From: an uncultured Muribaculaceae bacterium
GTDB taxonomy: Bacteria; Bacteroidota; Bacteroidia; Bacteroidales; Muribaculaceae
Length of the DNA: 10,211 nt
Direction: 5' to 3'
NCBI GenBank assembly: GCA_910587545.1
Contig: CAJUMI010000090.1
Span: 1 to 10,211 of the forward strand
The translations under genes were made by a program, and so were the position numbers. Positions 1 through 6,680 of the stretch are shown one piece after another. A model generated the notes under the pieces. That model was not told the origin of the DNA. It saw only the letters and a program-made list of their open reading frames with translations, and ran no database searches. How positions within the stretch are numbered: the stretch's first letter is position 1; each line of letters starts with the position of its first letter.

Positions 1-737
1 ACGACTTCGGCGCCCGCTCCCTCACCCCCTACGCCCGCTGGTCAACCCCCGACCCGTTGGCCGATAAATTCTATCCCATCTCCCCCTACTCCTACTGCGG
101 CGGCGACCCGATAAACTTTTTTGATCCGAACGGCGAAGAAAAAAGATGTCTGGATAATGATTTTTTCTTGCACACAGCGTCATTTGGCATTAAAGATGAT
201 GGAACAAAAATTCATATTGTTACTCATGGGAGTAATAAATCCATGAATTATACAATAGATAACCGCATGGATAGGAAGATAACGTCTACTGATGAATTCG
301 TTGAGGCTGTTAACGAAAACTTTACAAGTATTGAAGACCTTAGGAACGAAGTTGGTGTTGAGATTGTCCTGCACTCTTGTTGGACGGGCTATACAAATAA
401 AAAAGGGACTAAACCTATAGCTCAAAGATTGTCATCAGAATTACCAAATACTTTTATAACAGCTCCATCAGGCATAATAGGCCTCGAATTTGTCACAGGC
501 AATGAAAAAATTTATCGCAAAAATGCGTATGGAGAAAAAGTATTTTCGTCGGATGCGAGATGGCGAACGTTTTTCAGAGGTCATGAAATATCACCAATAA
601 GCGTGAGTTACTTTAAACTCCTGCTTAAATTGCAACAAATTGGAATTTTTAGTAAAGCATTGGAATATATTATTTATCTATCACTTTCTGGCGGTTCACA
701 TTCTGACTTTGATCAATCCACAGATATGATGGATTGA
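1..737 (+). CDS. RHS-repeat protein, C-terminal end with a putative cysteine-peptidase-like toxin tip (5' partial)
   Basis: The reading frame is open from base 3 to the TGA at 735-737 (244 codons visible) and runs off the left edge, so the start is not in the window. Residues 1-44 from the edge carry the RHS-associated core signature: DFGAR, then the RW-(S/T)-x-PDPLA motif, ISPYSYCGGDP and INFFDPNG. In Bacteroidetes RHS proteins the variable effector domain begins just after this DPNG motif. The tip here is about 200 residues. Counting from the TTG at 57, it shows a hydrophobic strand ending in His57-Gly58 (KIHIVTHG) and a second ending in Cys108 (VEIVLHSC), followed by TG and a downstream TAPSG. 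A hydrophobic block plus HG and a hydrophobic block plus Cys, 51 residues apart, is the layout of clan CD cysteine peptidases (caspase, gingipain, RTX-type CPD). This fold is my inference; a non-peptidase alpha/beta domain is the main alternative. The tip ends in a hydrophobic helical stretch and an Asp-rich tail. GC falls from about 73% in the core to about 28% in the tip. Confidence 0.85.
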   Translation, partial: DFGARSLTPYARWSTPDPLADKFYPISPYSYCGGDPINFFDPNGEEKRCLDNDFFLHTASFGIKDDGTKIHIVTHGSNKSMNYTIDNRMDRKITSTDEFVEAVNENFTSIEDLRNEVGVEIVLHSCWTGYTNKKGTKPIAQRLSSELPNTFITAPSGIIGLEFVTGNEKIYRKNAYGEKVFSSDARWRTFFRGHEISPISVSYFKLLLKLQQIGIFSKALEYIIYLSLSGGSHSDFDQSTDMMD

Positions 738-1320
738 GCCGTTTTACATAAACAATTGATAATTAAATTACTTATGACAAATAAAAAACTGAGTTTTGCT
801 TATATAGGATTGCTATCAATCTTTTTGGTTAGTTGCACGCATAAGACAGAGCCTTTAGCTGAAGATGATACAATTATGGTTGAGCCCGGAGCCACCCAAC
901 TCGATTCAATTACCACTCAAAAGAGACTTGATGAGGCGTTAGTCAATGGTTTTATTGATGTTGCAATGTGGCAAGAGCTCTATGGCTCCAATACAAAATT
1001 ATATTTTAAAGCGGATCTTGGTTATCTGCCTTATTATATGCTGACATTTCGACATCCCGATAGAATCCCGTTAAAATCAACGGAATTCATTGAGGAATAT
1101 ATCTCTATGGGGGTTGATGCTATTGATGATCCCAAACTTTTTAATCTTATCAAAGGGGATGTGATCGCTATGAATGATTATCTGGAAAAACTGTCGTCTG
1201 GGGGATCGAATGAAAATTCACAACAATTAAAAATGACGATATCTGAATATCCTGATTCTTTTATTGGCGGTGATGTTATTTTTAGTGGTAATTATATAGA
1301 TTCATTCATTTGTAGTGAGA
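130..1320 (+). other. Low-GC cassette spanning the toxin tip and the N-terminal part of the partner lipoprotein
   Basis: Counting by 60-base lines, GC is about 73% at 1-60, about 28% at 181-240, about 32% at 1201-1260 and about 28% at 1261-1320. It then climbs to 53% at 1321-1380, 62% at 1441-1500 and 72% at 1501-1560. Both edges fall inside open reading frames: the left at the RHS core/tip boundary, the right at about residue 183 of the lipoprotein. This fits horizontal exchange of a variable toxin/immunity segment by recombination in conserved flanks. The composition step is observed; the mechanism is inferred. Confidence 0.6.
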
Positions 1321-1661
1321 TAGATACACTGAGAGTTCGAGCGTTGATCCACAACGACCGCGAGGCGTTGGAGAAGTTGGAAAAGTATTATCATGACAAA
1401 GGCGATGACAAGGGATTGGCGATCTACTACAAAGTGATGCTCGGCTATGAGGGCAACGATGACCTGGCGGAGCGGTTCTATCGCGTGCTCGAGCCGCATT
1501 TCAAGGACACGCCCGAATTCCGCGGCGCCGCGCGCGAGGTGCTGCTGCGCGCCGCTATCTGTGACGGAAACGCCCGCGCCCAGGAACTCTGCGACTCCCT
1601 CGGCTTCTCGCTTTGCGACTATCGCCTGCCATTGCCGGAAAAGATCTTTCCGAAAAAATGA
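774..1661 (+). CDS. Putative lipoprotein, candidate immunity/partner protein of the upstream RHS tip
   Basis: This 295-residue protein has a clean lipoprotein signal: Lys-Lys near the N-terminus, a hydrophobic stretch (about residues 7-20) and the lipobox LVSC with lipidation Cys21. The ATG at 774 is chosen because it puts the signal peptide at the N-terminus; an in-frame TTG at 756 would add six residues. Residues about 30-180 have no family I recognise and are rich in aromatic and acidic residues. Residues about 183-295 are helical, with two or three degenerate helix pairs like Sel1/TPR repeats (LEKLEKYYHDKGD, LAIYYKVMLGYEGN, FYRVLEPHFKD). The gene starts 36 bp after the RHS stop on the same strand with no obvious promoter between, so cotranscription is likely. 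Its position suggests an immunity protein. The lipid anchor would place it on the periplasmic side or the cell surface, which would be where the toxin acts. It could instead be an unrelated lipoprotein. The coding sequence changes from AT-rich to strongly GC-rich near base 1320. Confidence 0.75.
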   Translation: MTNKKLSFAYIGLLSIFLVSCTHKTEPLAEDDTIMVEPGATQLDSITTQKRLDEALVNGFIDVAMWQELYGSNTKLYFKADLGYLPYYMLTFRHPDRIPLKSTEFIEEYISMGVDAIDDPKLFNLIKGDVIAMNDYLEKLSSGGSNENSQQLKMTISEYPDSFIGGDVIFSGNYIDSFICSEIDTLRVRALIHNDREALEKLEKYYHDKGDDKGLAIYYKVMLGYEGNDDLAERFYRVLEPHFKDTPEFRGAAREVLLRAAICDGNARAQELCDSLGFSLCDYRLPLPEKIFPKK

Positions 1662-1772
1662 GGCTTAGGTCGCAGAACCTCTGACATAGCTGATATTTTT
1701 CTTATTTGAACCGCATTCACGGCTCGTGTGACCCAAAACCAAACAATTGATCATAAACACAAAGCCCCAAAT

Positions 1773-1813
1773 AAAAACTTTGGAATCCAGCTATGGCGAT
1801 CCAAAGTTTTTTT
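1773..1813. terminator. Bidirectional intrinsic terminator between convergent genes
   Basis: A perfect 12 bp inverted repeat, AAAAACTTTGGA (1773-1784) and TCCAAAGTTTTT (1800-1811), encloses a 15-base loop. On the + strand it runs into a seven-T tract (1807-1813). On the - strand the A-run at 1773-1777 reads as a T-tract. It lies between the lipoprotein gene (+, stop at 1661) and the glycosyltransferase (-, stop at 1825), so it can stop transcription from both sides. Confidence 0.85.
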
Positions 1814-1824
1814 ATTGTGGGATG

Positions 1825-2847
1825 TCATTTACGCAACTTGCGGTTGACATTGGATAGGAACTTGATTAAGTGGGGCCATCGGACATGAGATTCAATTTTA
1901 AGTTTCAGCAAAAACGGCTGAGATCTGTAGTATGGATTACGTCTGTATGACGGCAGATATGTTTTTATTCCACGCTTCACTCTCCTGATTTGATCCGCTT
2001 GTACACGGTCAAAACGATAGATGGCGCCGAACACCGTGTGCACGAAATACAGATTTGTAAACTGATAGTCAACAAGATCCCTGAACCTGTCATACAGGCC
2101 AAGTCTTTTTGTATGCTCCAACAGTATTTCAGCCGACTCGATGCGATCAAAAAAACGCGGATTGTTGACCGATCGCGTCACTGACTCGTTGTCAAAACGA
2201 TAACGGTAGAACACCTCGTTGAGCTTTACCGGATTGCGTGCTATGGTCTGCATTGCAAGTCCAACCGCATTGTCCTCATAATGTATCCCCTCGGGGAAAA
2301 ACAGATCGTTGTCAACTATGACACTCCGGGCATACATGGCTGTCACATGCGAAGCGGTGCGTTCAAGGATGCGGCGGCGGAGATCGTCGCCACGCAGTGA
2401 GACCGCGTCCTTGCCTAACTGGCAGATCTCGGTCTCCTTATCGCTGCCGGTCATAAATCTGCAGTAATCAAAAAACACTGCTTCAGAGTCGTTGGCCAGT
2501 GCCGCCGCAACACATCTCTCCACTGCATAGGGTTTCAATTCGTCATCCGAATCAAGAAACATGATGTAATCGCCTTTCGATGCCTTTATCGCACGGTTTC
2601 GGCCACCGCCTTGACGGATGTTTACAGGTGAATTTATCACCCTCATGCGTCCGTCACGCTCGGCTATTGACTGCAGTATCGACAGCGACGAATCAGTCGA
2701 GGCGTCATTGAAACATATCATTTCAAGATTGCGGTACGACTGTCCCAGCACTGACATGACTGCGTCTCCGACATATCTCTCGGTATTATAGACCGACATC
2801 ACGACTGAAACCAATGGCCCCGCGCCAGGCTTATCCAAAGCTGTCAT
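1825..2847 (-). CDS. Family 2 glycosyltransferase (GT-A fold)
   Basis: This 340-residue protein probably transfers a sugar from a nucleotide-sugar donor onto a surface glycan such as LPS, capsule or a glycoprotein; donor and acceptor cannot be read from sequence. The N-terminal GT2 domain has VSVVMSVYN (13-21), the FNDASTD donor-binding segment (46-52), GGRNRAI (80-87), the metal-binding DSDD (99-102) and an HYEDN segment (189-193) at the usual place of the catalytic acid. The C-terminal region is basic and aromatic (YLPSYRRNPYYRS) with no transmembrane segment, suggesting a cytoplasmic enzyme at the inner membrane face. The frame extends upstream to 2937, but that ATG sits inside the terminator hairpin of the preceding gene and upstream of the promoter-like element at 2887-2894. 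The ATG at 2847, directly before the conserved domain, is therefore preferred. It is monocistronic by appearance, with no other glycan genes beside it. Confidence 0.9.
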   Translation of the reverse strand: MTALDKPGAGPLVSVVMSVYNTERYVGDAVMSVLGQSYRNLEMICFNDASTDSSLSILQSIAERDGRMRVINSPVNIRQGGGRNRAIKASKGDYIMFLDSDDELKPYAVERCVAAALANDSEAVFFDYCRFMTGSDKETEICQLGKDAVSLRGDDLRRRILERTASHVTAMYARSVIVDNDLFFPEGIHYEDNAVGLAMQTIARNPVKLNEVFYRYRFDNESVTRSVNNPRFFDRIESAEILLEHTKRLGLYDRFRDLVDYQFTNLYFVHTVFGAIYRFDRVQADQIRRVKRGIKTYLPSYRRNPYYRSQPFLLKLKIESHVRWPHLIKFLSNVNRKLRK

Positions 2848-2886
2848 AATATATCTCTGATCATGTGTTTGATTATTATTGCTGGC

Positions 2887-2920
2887 CAAAGATAATAATT
2901 TATCACCGAAAAAAAGCAAA
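2887..2920 (-). promoter_or_regulatory. Bacteroidetes-type promoter for the glycosyltransferase
   Basis: On the - strand TATCTTTG (2894-2887) matches the Bacteroidetes -7 consensus TAnnTTTG exactly. A TTTG at 2920-2917 lies 22 bases upstream, slightly longer than the usual 19-21 spacing to the -33 element. The element is 39 bases before the ATG at 2847. The TTTG overlaps the T-tract of the terminator of the upstream gene, so termination and re-initiation are packed together. Confidence 0.5.
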
Positions 2921-2955
2921 AAAATTACCGCCTCCATTCATCCGGAAGCGGTAAT
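2918..2955 (-). terminator. Intrinsic terminator of the dacB-rsmI-lipoprotein operon
   Basis: On the - strand an 8 bp stem ATTACCGC/GCGGTAAT (2948-2955 with 2924-2931) continues past one mismatch into a further TCC/GGA pairing. It is followed by seven Ts (2924-2918). It starts 27 bases after the stop codon of the coiled-coil lipoprotein gene, exactly where an operon end is expected. Confidence 0.85.
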
Positions 2956-2982
2956 GATTATTTCTTTGACTGAATTGCTACA

Positions 2983-3849
2983 TCAGTCGATCTTGATAAC
3001 GAGATAGTTCGACAGACTCCAGAAAGCATCCGGATTTGTAATGACAAGTATCTTCTGGCCGTTATCGTCATCGATGACATATGATCCTTCGGGCTGATTT
3101 GTCATGATCTCAGCTTTCTTCGAATGAAGGGCTATACGGCTTAGCGTACGCTTGTCGGCAGTGGTGAAGAAAGTCTGATCAAAATCGCCTTTCAGCAGTT
3201 TTGTCTTACGCAGAAAACCGGTCTCTATAATATGGCGGTCCTTGAGTTCCGCCTTACTTCCTATCGCATAGTAGCATGTGTTCAGCTCATTTGCGAGATT
3301 GACGCTCTCTTCCTGGGCGATATTGCGTTCGTCAGTCACTGAGCTGACAGTCGTATTGAGCGAATCCACTACAGCATCGAGTTGACCGATACGCTCTTTT
3401 GCCTGACCGAGGTTATCCCTGAGCGATGCAATCTCGGCAGTCTGGGAGTCGATCTGCGCACGCAGACTTGTAATAGTCTTGCGCAATGTATTATTGTTCT
3501 GATTGGAATTGGCGAGTTTATTTTCAAGCTCCGCAAGTTTCTCGCGACGGCCTTGCAGCGCCTTCTGTATAGCTGCGATATCGCTCTGTATCTGCTCGCG
3601 CTGAGTTGTCGTCTCACCGGGGATATTGTTTGACACAGTGAGTATGTTTTCTAGCTGTTTGATCTGATCCATGCCCTGATTGATCTCATTTACAAGACTG
3701 AGCAACTGATCGCGATCAGCGACAGCCGTTGCGAGCTCCTCTCTTGTTGCCTGAGCGAGAACTTCTTCCTCTGCTTTTTTGCTCTTTCCGGAATCACATG
3801 CCGTGAGGCCGACGGCTACGATTAAGCCTAATGTAATAAACTGTTTCAT
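2983..3849 (-). CDS. Coiled-coil lipoprotein, resembling the Bacteroidetes Cbp1-type adhesin family
   Basis: The 288-residue protein begins with a lipoprotein signal peptide ending in the lipobox LTAC (lipidation Cys18), so it should be anchored in the envelope. Residues about 24-190 are a long heptad-like helix rich in Glu, Gln, Leu and Asn (for example LAELENKLANSNQ, ITSLRAQIDSQTAEI), a predicted extended coiled coil. Residues about 191-288 form a compact C-terminal domain with CYYAIGSKAEL, GFLRKTKLLKGDF, SKKAEIMTNQP and FWSLSNYLVI. This architecture and C-terminal pattern match, from memory, a widespread Bacteroidetes lipoprotein family whose Bacteroides fragilis member was described as a collagen-binding adhesin (Cbp1). 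The family link is moderate and collagen binding is not shown here. It follows rsmI by 9 bp and ends at an intrinsic terminator, so it is the last gene of the operon. ATG at 3849 is the only sensible start. Confidence 0.85.
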   Translation of the reverse strand: MKQFITLGLIVAVGLTACDSGKSKKAEEEVLAQATREELATAVADRDQLLSLVNEINQGMDQIKQLENILTVSNNIPGETTTQREQIQSDIAAIQKALQGRREKLAELENKLANSNQNNNTLRKTITSLRAQIDSQTAEIASLRDNLGQAKERIGQLDAVVDSLNTTVSSVTDERNIAQEESVNLANELNTCYYAIGSKAELKDRHIIETGFLRKTKLLKGDFDQTFFTTADKRTLSRIALHSKKAEIMTNQPEGSYVIDDDNGQKILVITNPDAFWSLSNYLVIKID

Positions 3850-3858
3850 AATGTGTTG

Positions 3859-4575
3859 TTAGTCTTTATATTTGTTTTTATGTATCTTCTCGTCAGACGA
3901 ACTCTGTTTACCGCCTACCACTATAACAATTTCACCTTTTGCTTGGTTCATTTTGAAAAATTCGGCCAGCTCGCCCAATGTCGCTCTTACTGTTGTCTCA
4001 TGCAACTTCGAGATCTCACGAGACACAGACGCCGGACGATCGTCTCCGCACAGCCCGGCAAGATGCTCAAGGGTTTTTGCCAGCCGCAAGGGAGATTCAT
4101 AGATGATAAATGTGCGCCGCTCCTCGGCGAGAGCGGCCATGCGTGTTGTTCTGCCTTTCTTCTGAGGCAGAAAGCCTTCGAAAACAAATCTGTCGCACGG
4201 AAGTCCGGAGCTGACGAGAGCAGGCACAAAGGCTGTCGCACCGGGCAGGGTCTCTACTTCAATATCCTCCTTCCGGCATTCCCTCGACAGCATAAAGCCC
4301 GGATCCGAGACACCGGGAGTACCCGCATCGGAAACCAATGCGATAGTATCCCCGCCCTTAAGACGTTCGATTATCTGCCCGACGGCTGTATGCTCATTAT
4401 ATTTATGATGGCTGACCATCGGCGTCTTTATGCCGAAATGCTTCATCAGAGTGGCGCTCGTGCGCGTATCCTCGGCTAATATCAGCGACGCCTGCGACAG
4501 CACTTCCACCGCCCTCGGAGTCATATCCGACAGATTCCCGATCGGCGTCGGCACTATGTAGAGCTTGCCGCTCAT
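3859..4575 (-). CDS. rsmI: 16S rRNA (cytidine(1402)-2'-O)-methyltransferase RsmI
   Basis: RsmI uses S-adenosylmethionine to 2'-O-methylate C1402 of 16S rRNA, in the decoding centre near the P site, and acts with RsmH. The 238-residue product shows the tetrapyrrole-methylase fold and family motifs in order: VPTPIGNL (8-15), AEDTR (34-38), SDAGTPGVSDPG (82-93), LPGATA (110-115), VSREISKLHE (184-193) and GEIVIVVGG (214-222). It is shorter than the E. coli enzyme (286 residues) and lacks the C-terminal extension; it instead ends in a basic, Lys-rich tail. A length near 235 is, as I recall, common in Bacteroidetes. Its ATG overlaps the stop of the upstream small gene (ATGA at 4572-4575), so the two are probably translationally coupled, and a lipoprotein gene follows 9 bp downstream. 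Confidence 0.97.
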   Translation of the reverse strand: MSGKLYIVPTPIGNLSDMTPRAVEVLSQASLILAEDTRTSATLMKHFGIKTPMVSHHKYNEHTAVGQIIERLKGGDTIALVSDAGTPGVSDPGFMLSRECRKEDIEVETLPGATAFVPALVSSGLPCDRFVFEGFLPQKKGRTTRMAALAEERRTFIIYESPLRLAKTLEHLAGLCGDDRPASVSREISKLHETTVRATLGELAEFFKMNQAKGEIVIVVGGKQSSSDEKIHKNKYKD

Positions 4576-5093
4576 AGATGATATCCGTTAAAGAATTTAG
4601 AGACAATCTCCTTGAATTCGACCACGGCTTCGTCGTCCCGGTTCCACCCGAGATCATCGACACACCTTTCGGCATCCTCAAAACTTCCGAGTGCCGACAG
4701 ACGGTCAACCAACGCCACAAACGCCTTGTCATCGCCGCCGAACAACTCCCTGCGGAAACGGAAACGATCGTTGATCGTGAACGCCTTGCGCAAATCGCCG
4801 CCGACGGCCGGCTTCTCTTTCTCGGGCACCGGGGCATGACAAGGGGTCAAGACCGACTCTTTCTCTTCCTCGCGTTCCTCAGGTTTTTCCATGACATGGA
4901 CATCTTCATCTGCTTCCGCGCCGACGGCACATTCGTCGCCTGCCCGAGAATAATCTTCATCGGCATCACAGTCCGGCCGCTTTACTTCGTCTTTAAGTCT
5001 GGCGATCACGTCGAGTAGTTTTCTAAGCTCTGCCTGACGCTTTTCTATTTCTTCGCATAGCAAGAGCGCTCTGTCTATCAATTCCATAATCAT
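4572..5093 (-). CDS. Conserved hypothetical protein: N-terminal coiled coil, acidic linker, C-terminal helical domain
   Basis: The 173-residue protein has no function I can name. Residues 1-38 form a short amphipathic helix (LIDRALLLCEEIEKRQAELRKLL), probably a dimerising coiled coil. Residues about 39-98 are a low-complexity acidic linker rich in Asp and Glu. Residues 101-168 form a helical domain beginning FTINDRFRFRRELFGGD and ending VEFKEIVSKFF. I recall this INDRFRFxRELFG pattern at the C-terminus of many Bacteroidetes hypothetical proteins, which suggests a conserved role. No signal peptide is seen, so it is cytoplasmic. It is tightly packed: one base separates the dacB stop from its ATG at 5093, and its TGA overlaps the rsmI ATG. 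A second ATG at 5087 is also possible and would shorten it by two residues. Confidence 0.85.
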   Translation of the reverse strand: MIMELIDRALLLCEEIEKRQAELRKLLDVIARLKDEVKRPDCDADEDYSRAGDECAVGAEADEDVHVMEKPEEREEEKESVLTPCHAPVPEKEKPAVGGDLRKAFTINDRFRFRRELFGGDDKAFVALVDRLSALGSFEDAERCVDDLGWNRDDEAVVEFKEIVSKFFNGYHL

Positions 5094-5094
5094 T

Positions 5095-6450
5095 CTACTG
5101 TTGGAAAATTTCAGTCAATAGATCTTCAATACTTTTTTTCAGTTCACCTCTTTTACAGAAAAAGCCGTTGACCATGATGACTATGACATGAGTCGGCATA
5201 TCATTGTCATCAAGTTTGTAGCCGGCATAGCACTGCACGGCGTTCATGCTGCCGGTTTTAAGCGCAATTTTACCTTTAAGAGGCGATTTAGCCAGAAAAG
5301 TCCTCATGGTGCCGTCAAGCCCGGCTTTAGGGAAAAACGAGACATATGTCTGCGACTTGGGACTCTCAGCCATCCACTGAAGCACATCGGCAATAAAGCG
5401 AGGCTGCAGACGGTTTCCGCGTGTGAGCCCGCTGCCGTCGAAAATGAGCGAATAACGGGAGTCAACACCACGGTTGCGCCACAACTCTTTCTCGCGTTTG
5501 ATCGCCCGGTCACGGGTATCGCCGGACGCTATCGCCCGCAGAACTCCTTCAGCAAACAGATTATCACTCCTGAACATGAGGCTTTGCAATATATCAGACA
5601 GCACCGGCGAACGATGGGTATAGACCTCGTGGGTCGGGTCTCCGCATTTGGTCAGCGCCCGCGAACCTACTGTAATTCCCGATCGTTTCAGCGCAGTTGT
5701 CAATTGAGCTGTCAGCACTTCGGCCGGATCCGGAACAGTTGTGGCTATCGACCACTTCCTATTCTTATTATTGCCGTTTCGAGTATAAACCGTCAAATCG
5801 TCAGATCCGACACCACGTATCAGATCAGTGCCGTCTGATCCATCACGCAATGTGACCCGCAGTCCCGGCACGAGCGGTTTTGTCTCGCCCGTGAGTGGAT
5901 AGACCCAACAGGTATTGTCCCTGTAATTCATTCCATACAAGCCGGCGCCATAAGGCCATGCGACATCTTCTATTTCCCACTGCGCAATAGGACCGGCGTC
6001 CTTCAAGGTCTGTTCGACCACGATGGCGCCGTCGATTTCTTTTAGGCCCATCCGGGTCAATGATGCGCAGATAGAATCACAGAATCCGAGATAATCCTTG
6101 AAATGCTCGCTTTCGACCGTAGGGTCGCCCGACGAGACAATCACAAGGTCGCCGTGCCAGTTCTTGCCCGACGCCGAAGTCCCGCGCAGGATCACGGAAG
6201 TGGAAAATCTGAAATCCTCACTCAACAGACTAAGAGCAGTAGCCGTAGTCACGGCTTTCATCACACTCGCCGGAGTCATGGCGATTTCAGAATTATAATC
6301 ATACAGCACTTCGCCGCTGCCGAGATCCTGTATATACATACCGATCATCGTGGCTTCCTCGCCTTCGATGCCGAGCAGATCCTGTGCCACGGTACCGCTG
6401 AAGCCCATGACACATGAGATAAACACACTAATAAGTCTTAAAAAATTCAT
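5095..6450 (-). CDS. dacB: D-alanyl-D-alanine carboxypeptidase/endopeptidase, peptidase S13 (PBP4 type)
   Basis: A periplasmic low-molecular-weight penicillin-binding protein that trims the terminal D-Ala of peptidoglycan pentapeptides and/or cleaves D-Ala-mDAP cross-links. The 451-residue product has a signal peptide (residues 1 to about 22, ending near VAQ-D) without a lipobox. All three active-site motifs are intact: SVMK with nucleophile Ser62 and Lys65, SDN at 295-297, and KTG at 398-400. Family markers SSGDP (106-110) and FDGSGLTRGNRL (337-348) are also present. Length is close to E. coli DacB (477). It is the first gene of the - strand operon, with the divergent glnS promoter region upstream. 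I found no exact TAnnTTTG element on its strand. A 7 bp inverted repeat abuts its ATG. Confidence 0.95.
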   Translation of the reverse strand: MNFLRLISVFISCVMGFSGTVAQDLLGIEGEEATMIGMYIQDLGSGEVLYDYNSEIAMTPASVMKAVTTATALSLLSEDFRFSTSVILRGTSASGKNWHGDLVIVSSGDPTVESEHFKDYLGFCDSICASLTRMGLKEIDGAIVVEQTLKDAGPIAQWEIEDVAWPYGAGLYGMNYRDNTCWVYPLTGETKPLVPGLRVTLRDGSDGTDLIRGVGSDDLTVYTRNGNNKNRKWSIATTVPDPAEVLTAQLTTALKRSGITVGSRALTKCGDPTHEVYTHRSPVLSDILQSLMFRSDNLFAEGVLRAIASGDTRDRAIKREKELWRNRGVDSRYSLIFDGSGLTRGNRLQPRFIADVLQWMAESPKSQTYVSFFPKAGLDGTMRTFLAKSPLKGKIALKTGSMNAVQCYAGYKLDDNDMPTHVIVIMVNGFFCKRGELKKSIEDLLTEIFQQ

Positions 6451-6487
6451 TGTCAGTCAGATGATGAAAGACTTGTCCTTACTGACA
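6451..6487 (-). promoter_or_regulatory. Possible leader hairpin abutting the dacB start codon
   Basis: TGTCAGT (6487-6481 read on the - strand) and ACTGACA (6457-6451) can pair with a 23-base loop, and the second arm touches the ATG at 6450. An AAGGA, the only Shine-Dalgarno-like run here, lies just after the first arm (6480-6476), 25 bases from the ATG and too far to serve as a normal binding site unless folding brings it closer. A 7 bp stem with a long loop is weak, so this is only suggestive. Confidence 0.2.
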
Positions 6488-6583
6488 GGCCTATCAGTCC
6501 ACGAAGTTACAAAATTTGGCATAAAAACTGCATGCCGTAACGCATTTTTCTCCAAAAGCGGCCGCGCTCTCGCAAATTATGAT

Positions 6584-6591
6584 TATTTTTG
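6584..6591 (+). promoter_or_regulatory. Candidate -7 element of the glnS promoter
   Basis: TATTTTTG fits the Bacteroidetes -7 consensus TAnnTTTG. No TTTG is present at the expected -33 distance, where the sequence is GC-rich (it contains GCGGCCGC). It would give a leader of about 80 bases before the ATG at 6681. That leader contains a small perfect hairpin, TCTCC-ATTGC-GGAGA (6644-6658), ending 22 bases before the start codon. Confidence 0.4.
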
Positions 6592-6680
6592 CACAATATT
6601 TCAAATCAGGAATCTCTACTAACCGAAATTATCAAACATTTCATCTCCATTGCGGAGAATGCTAACCAACAATATATCTC

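Noticed and set aside
2848..2937. A 30-residue N-terminal extension of the glycosyltransferase.
   Set aside because: The ATG at 2937 lies within the stem-loop of the upstream terminator and before the likely promoter.
3853..4479. A 208-codon open frame on the + strand opposite rsmI.
   Set aside because: It is antisense to an unmistakable rsmI and its translation is Cys/Arg/His-rich with no domain logic.
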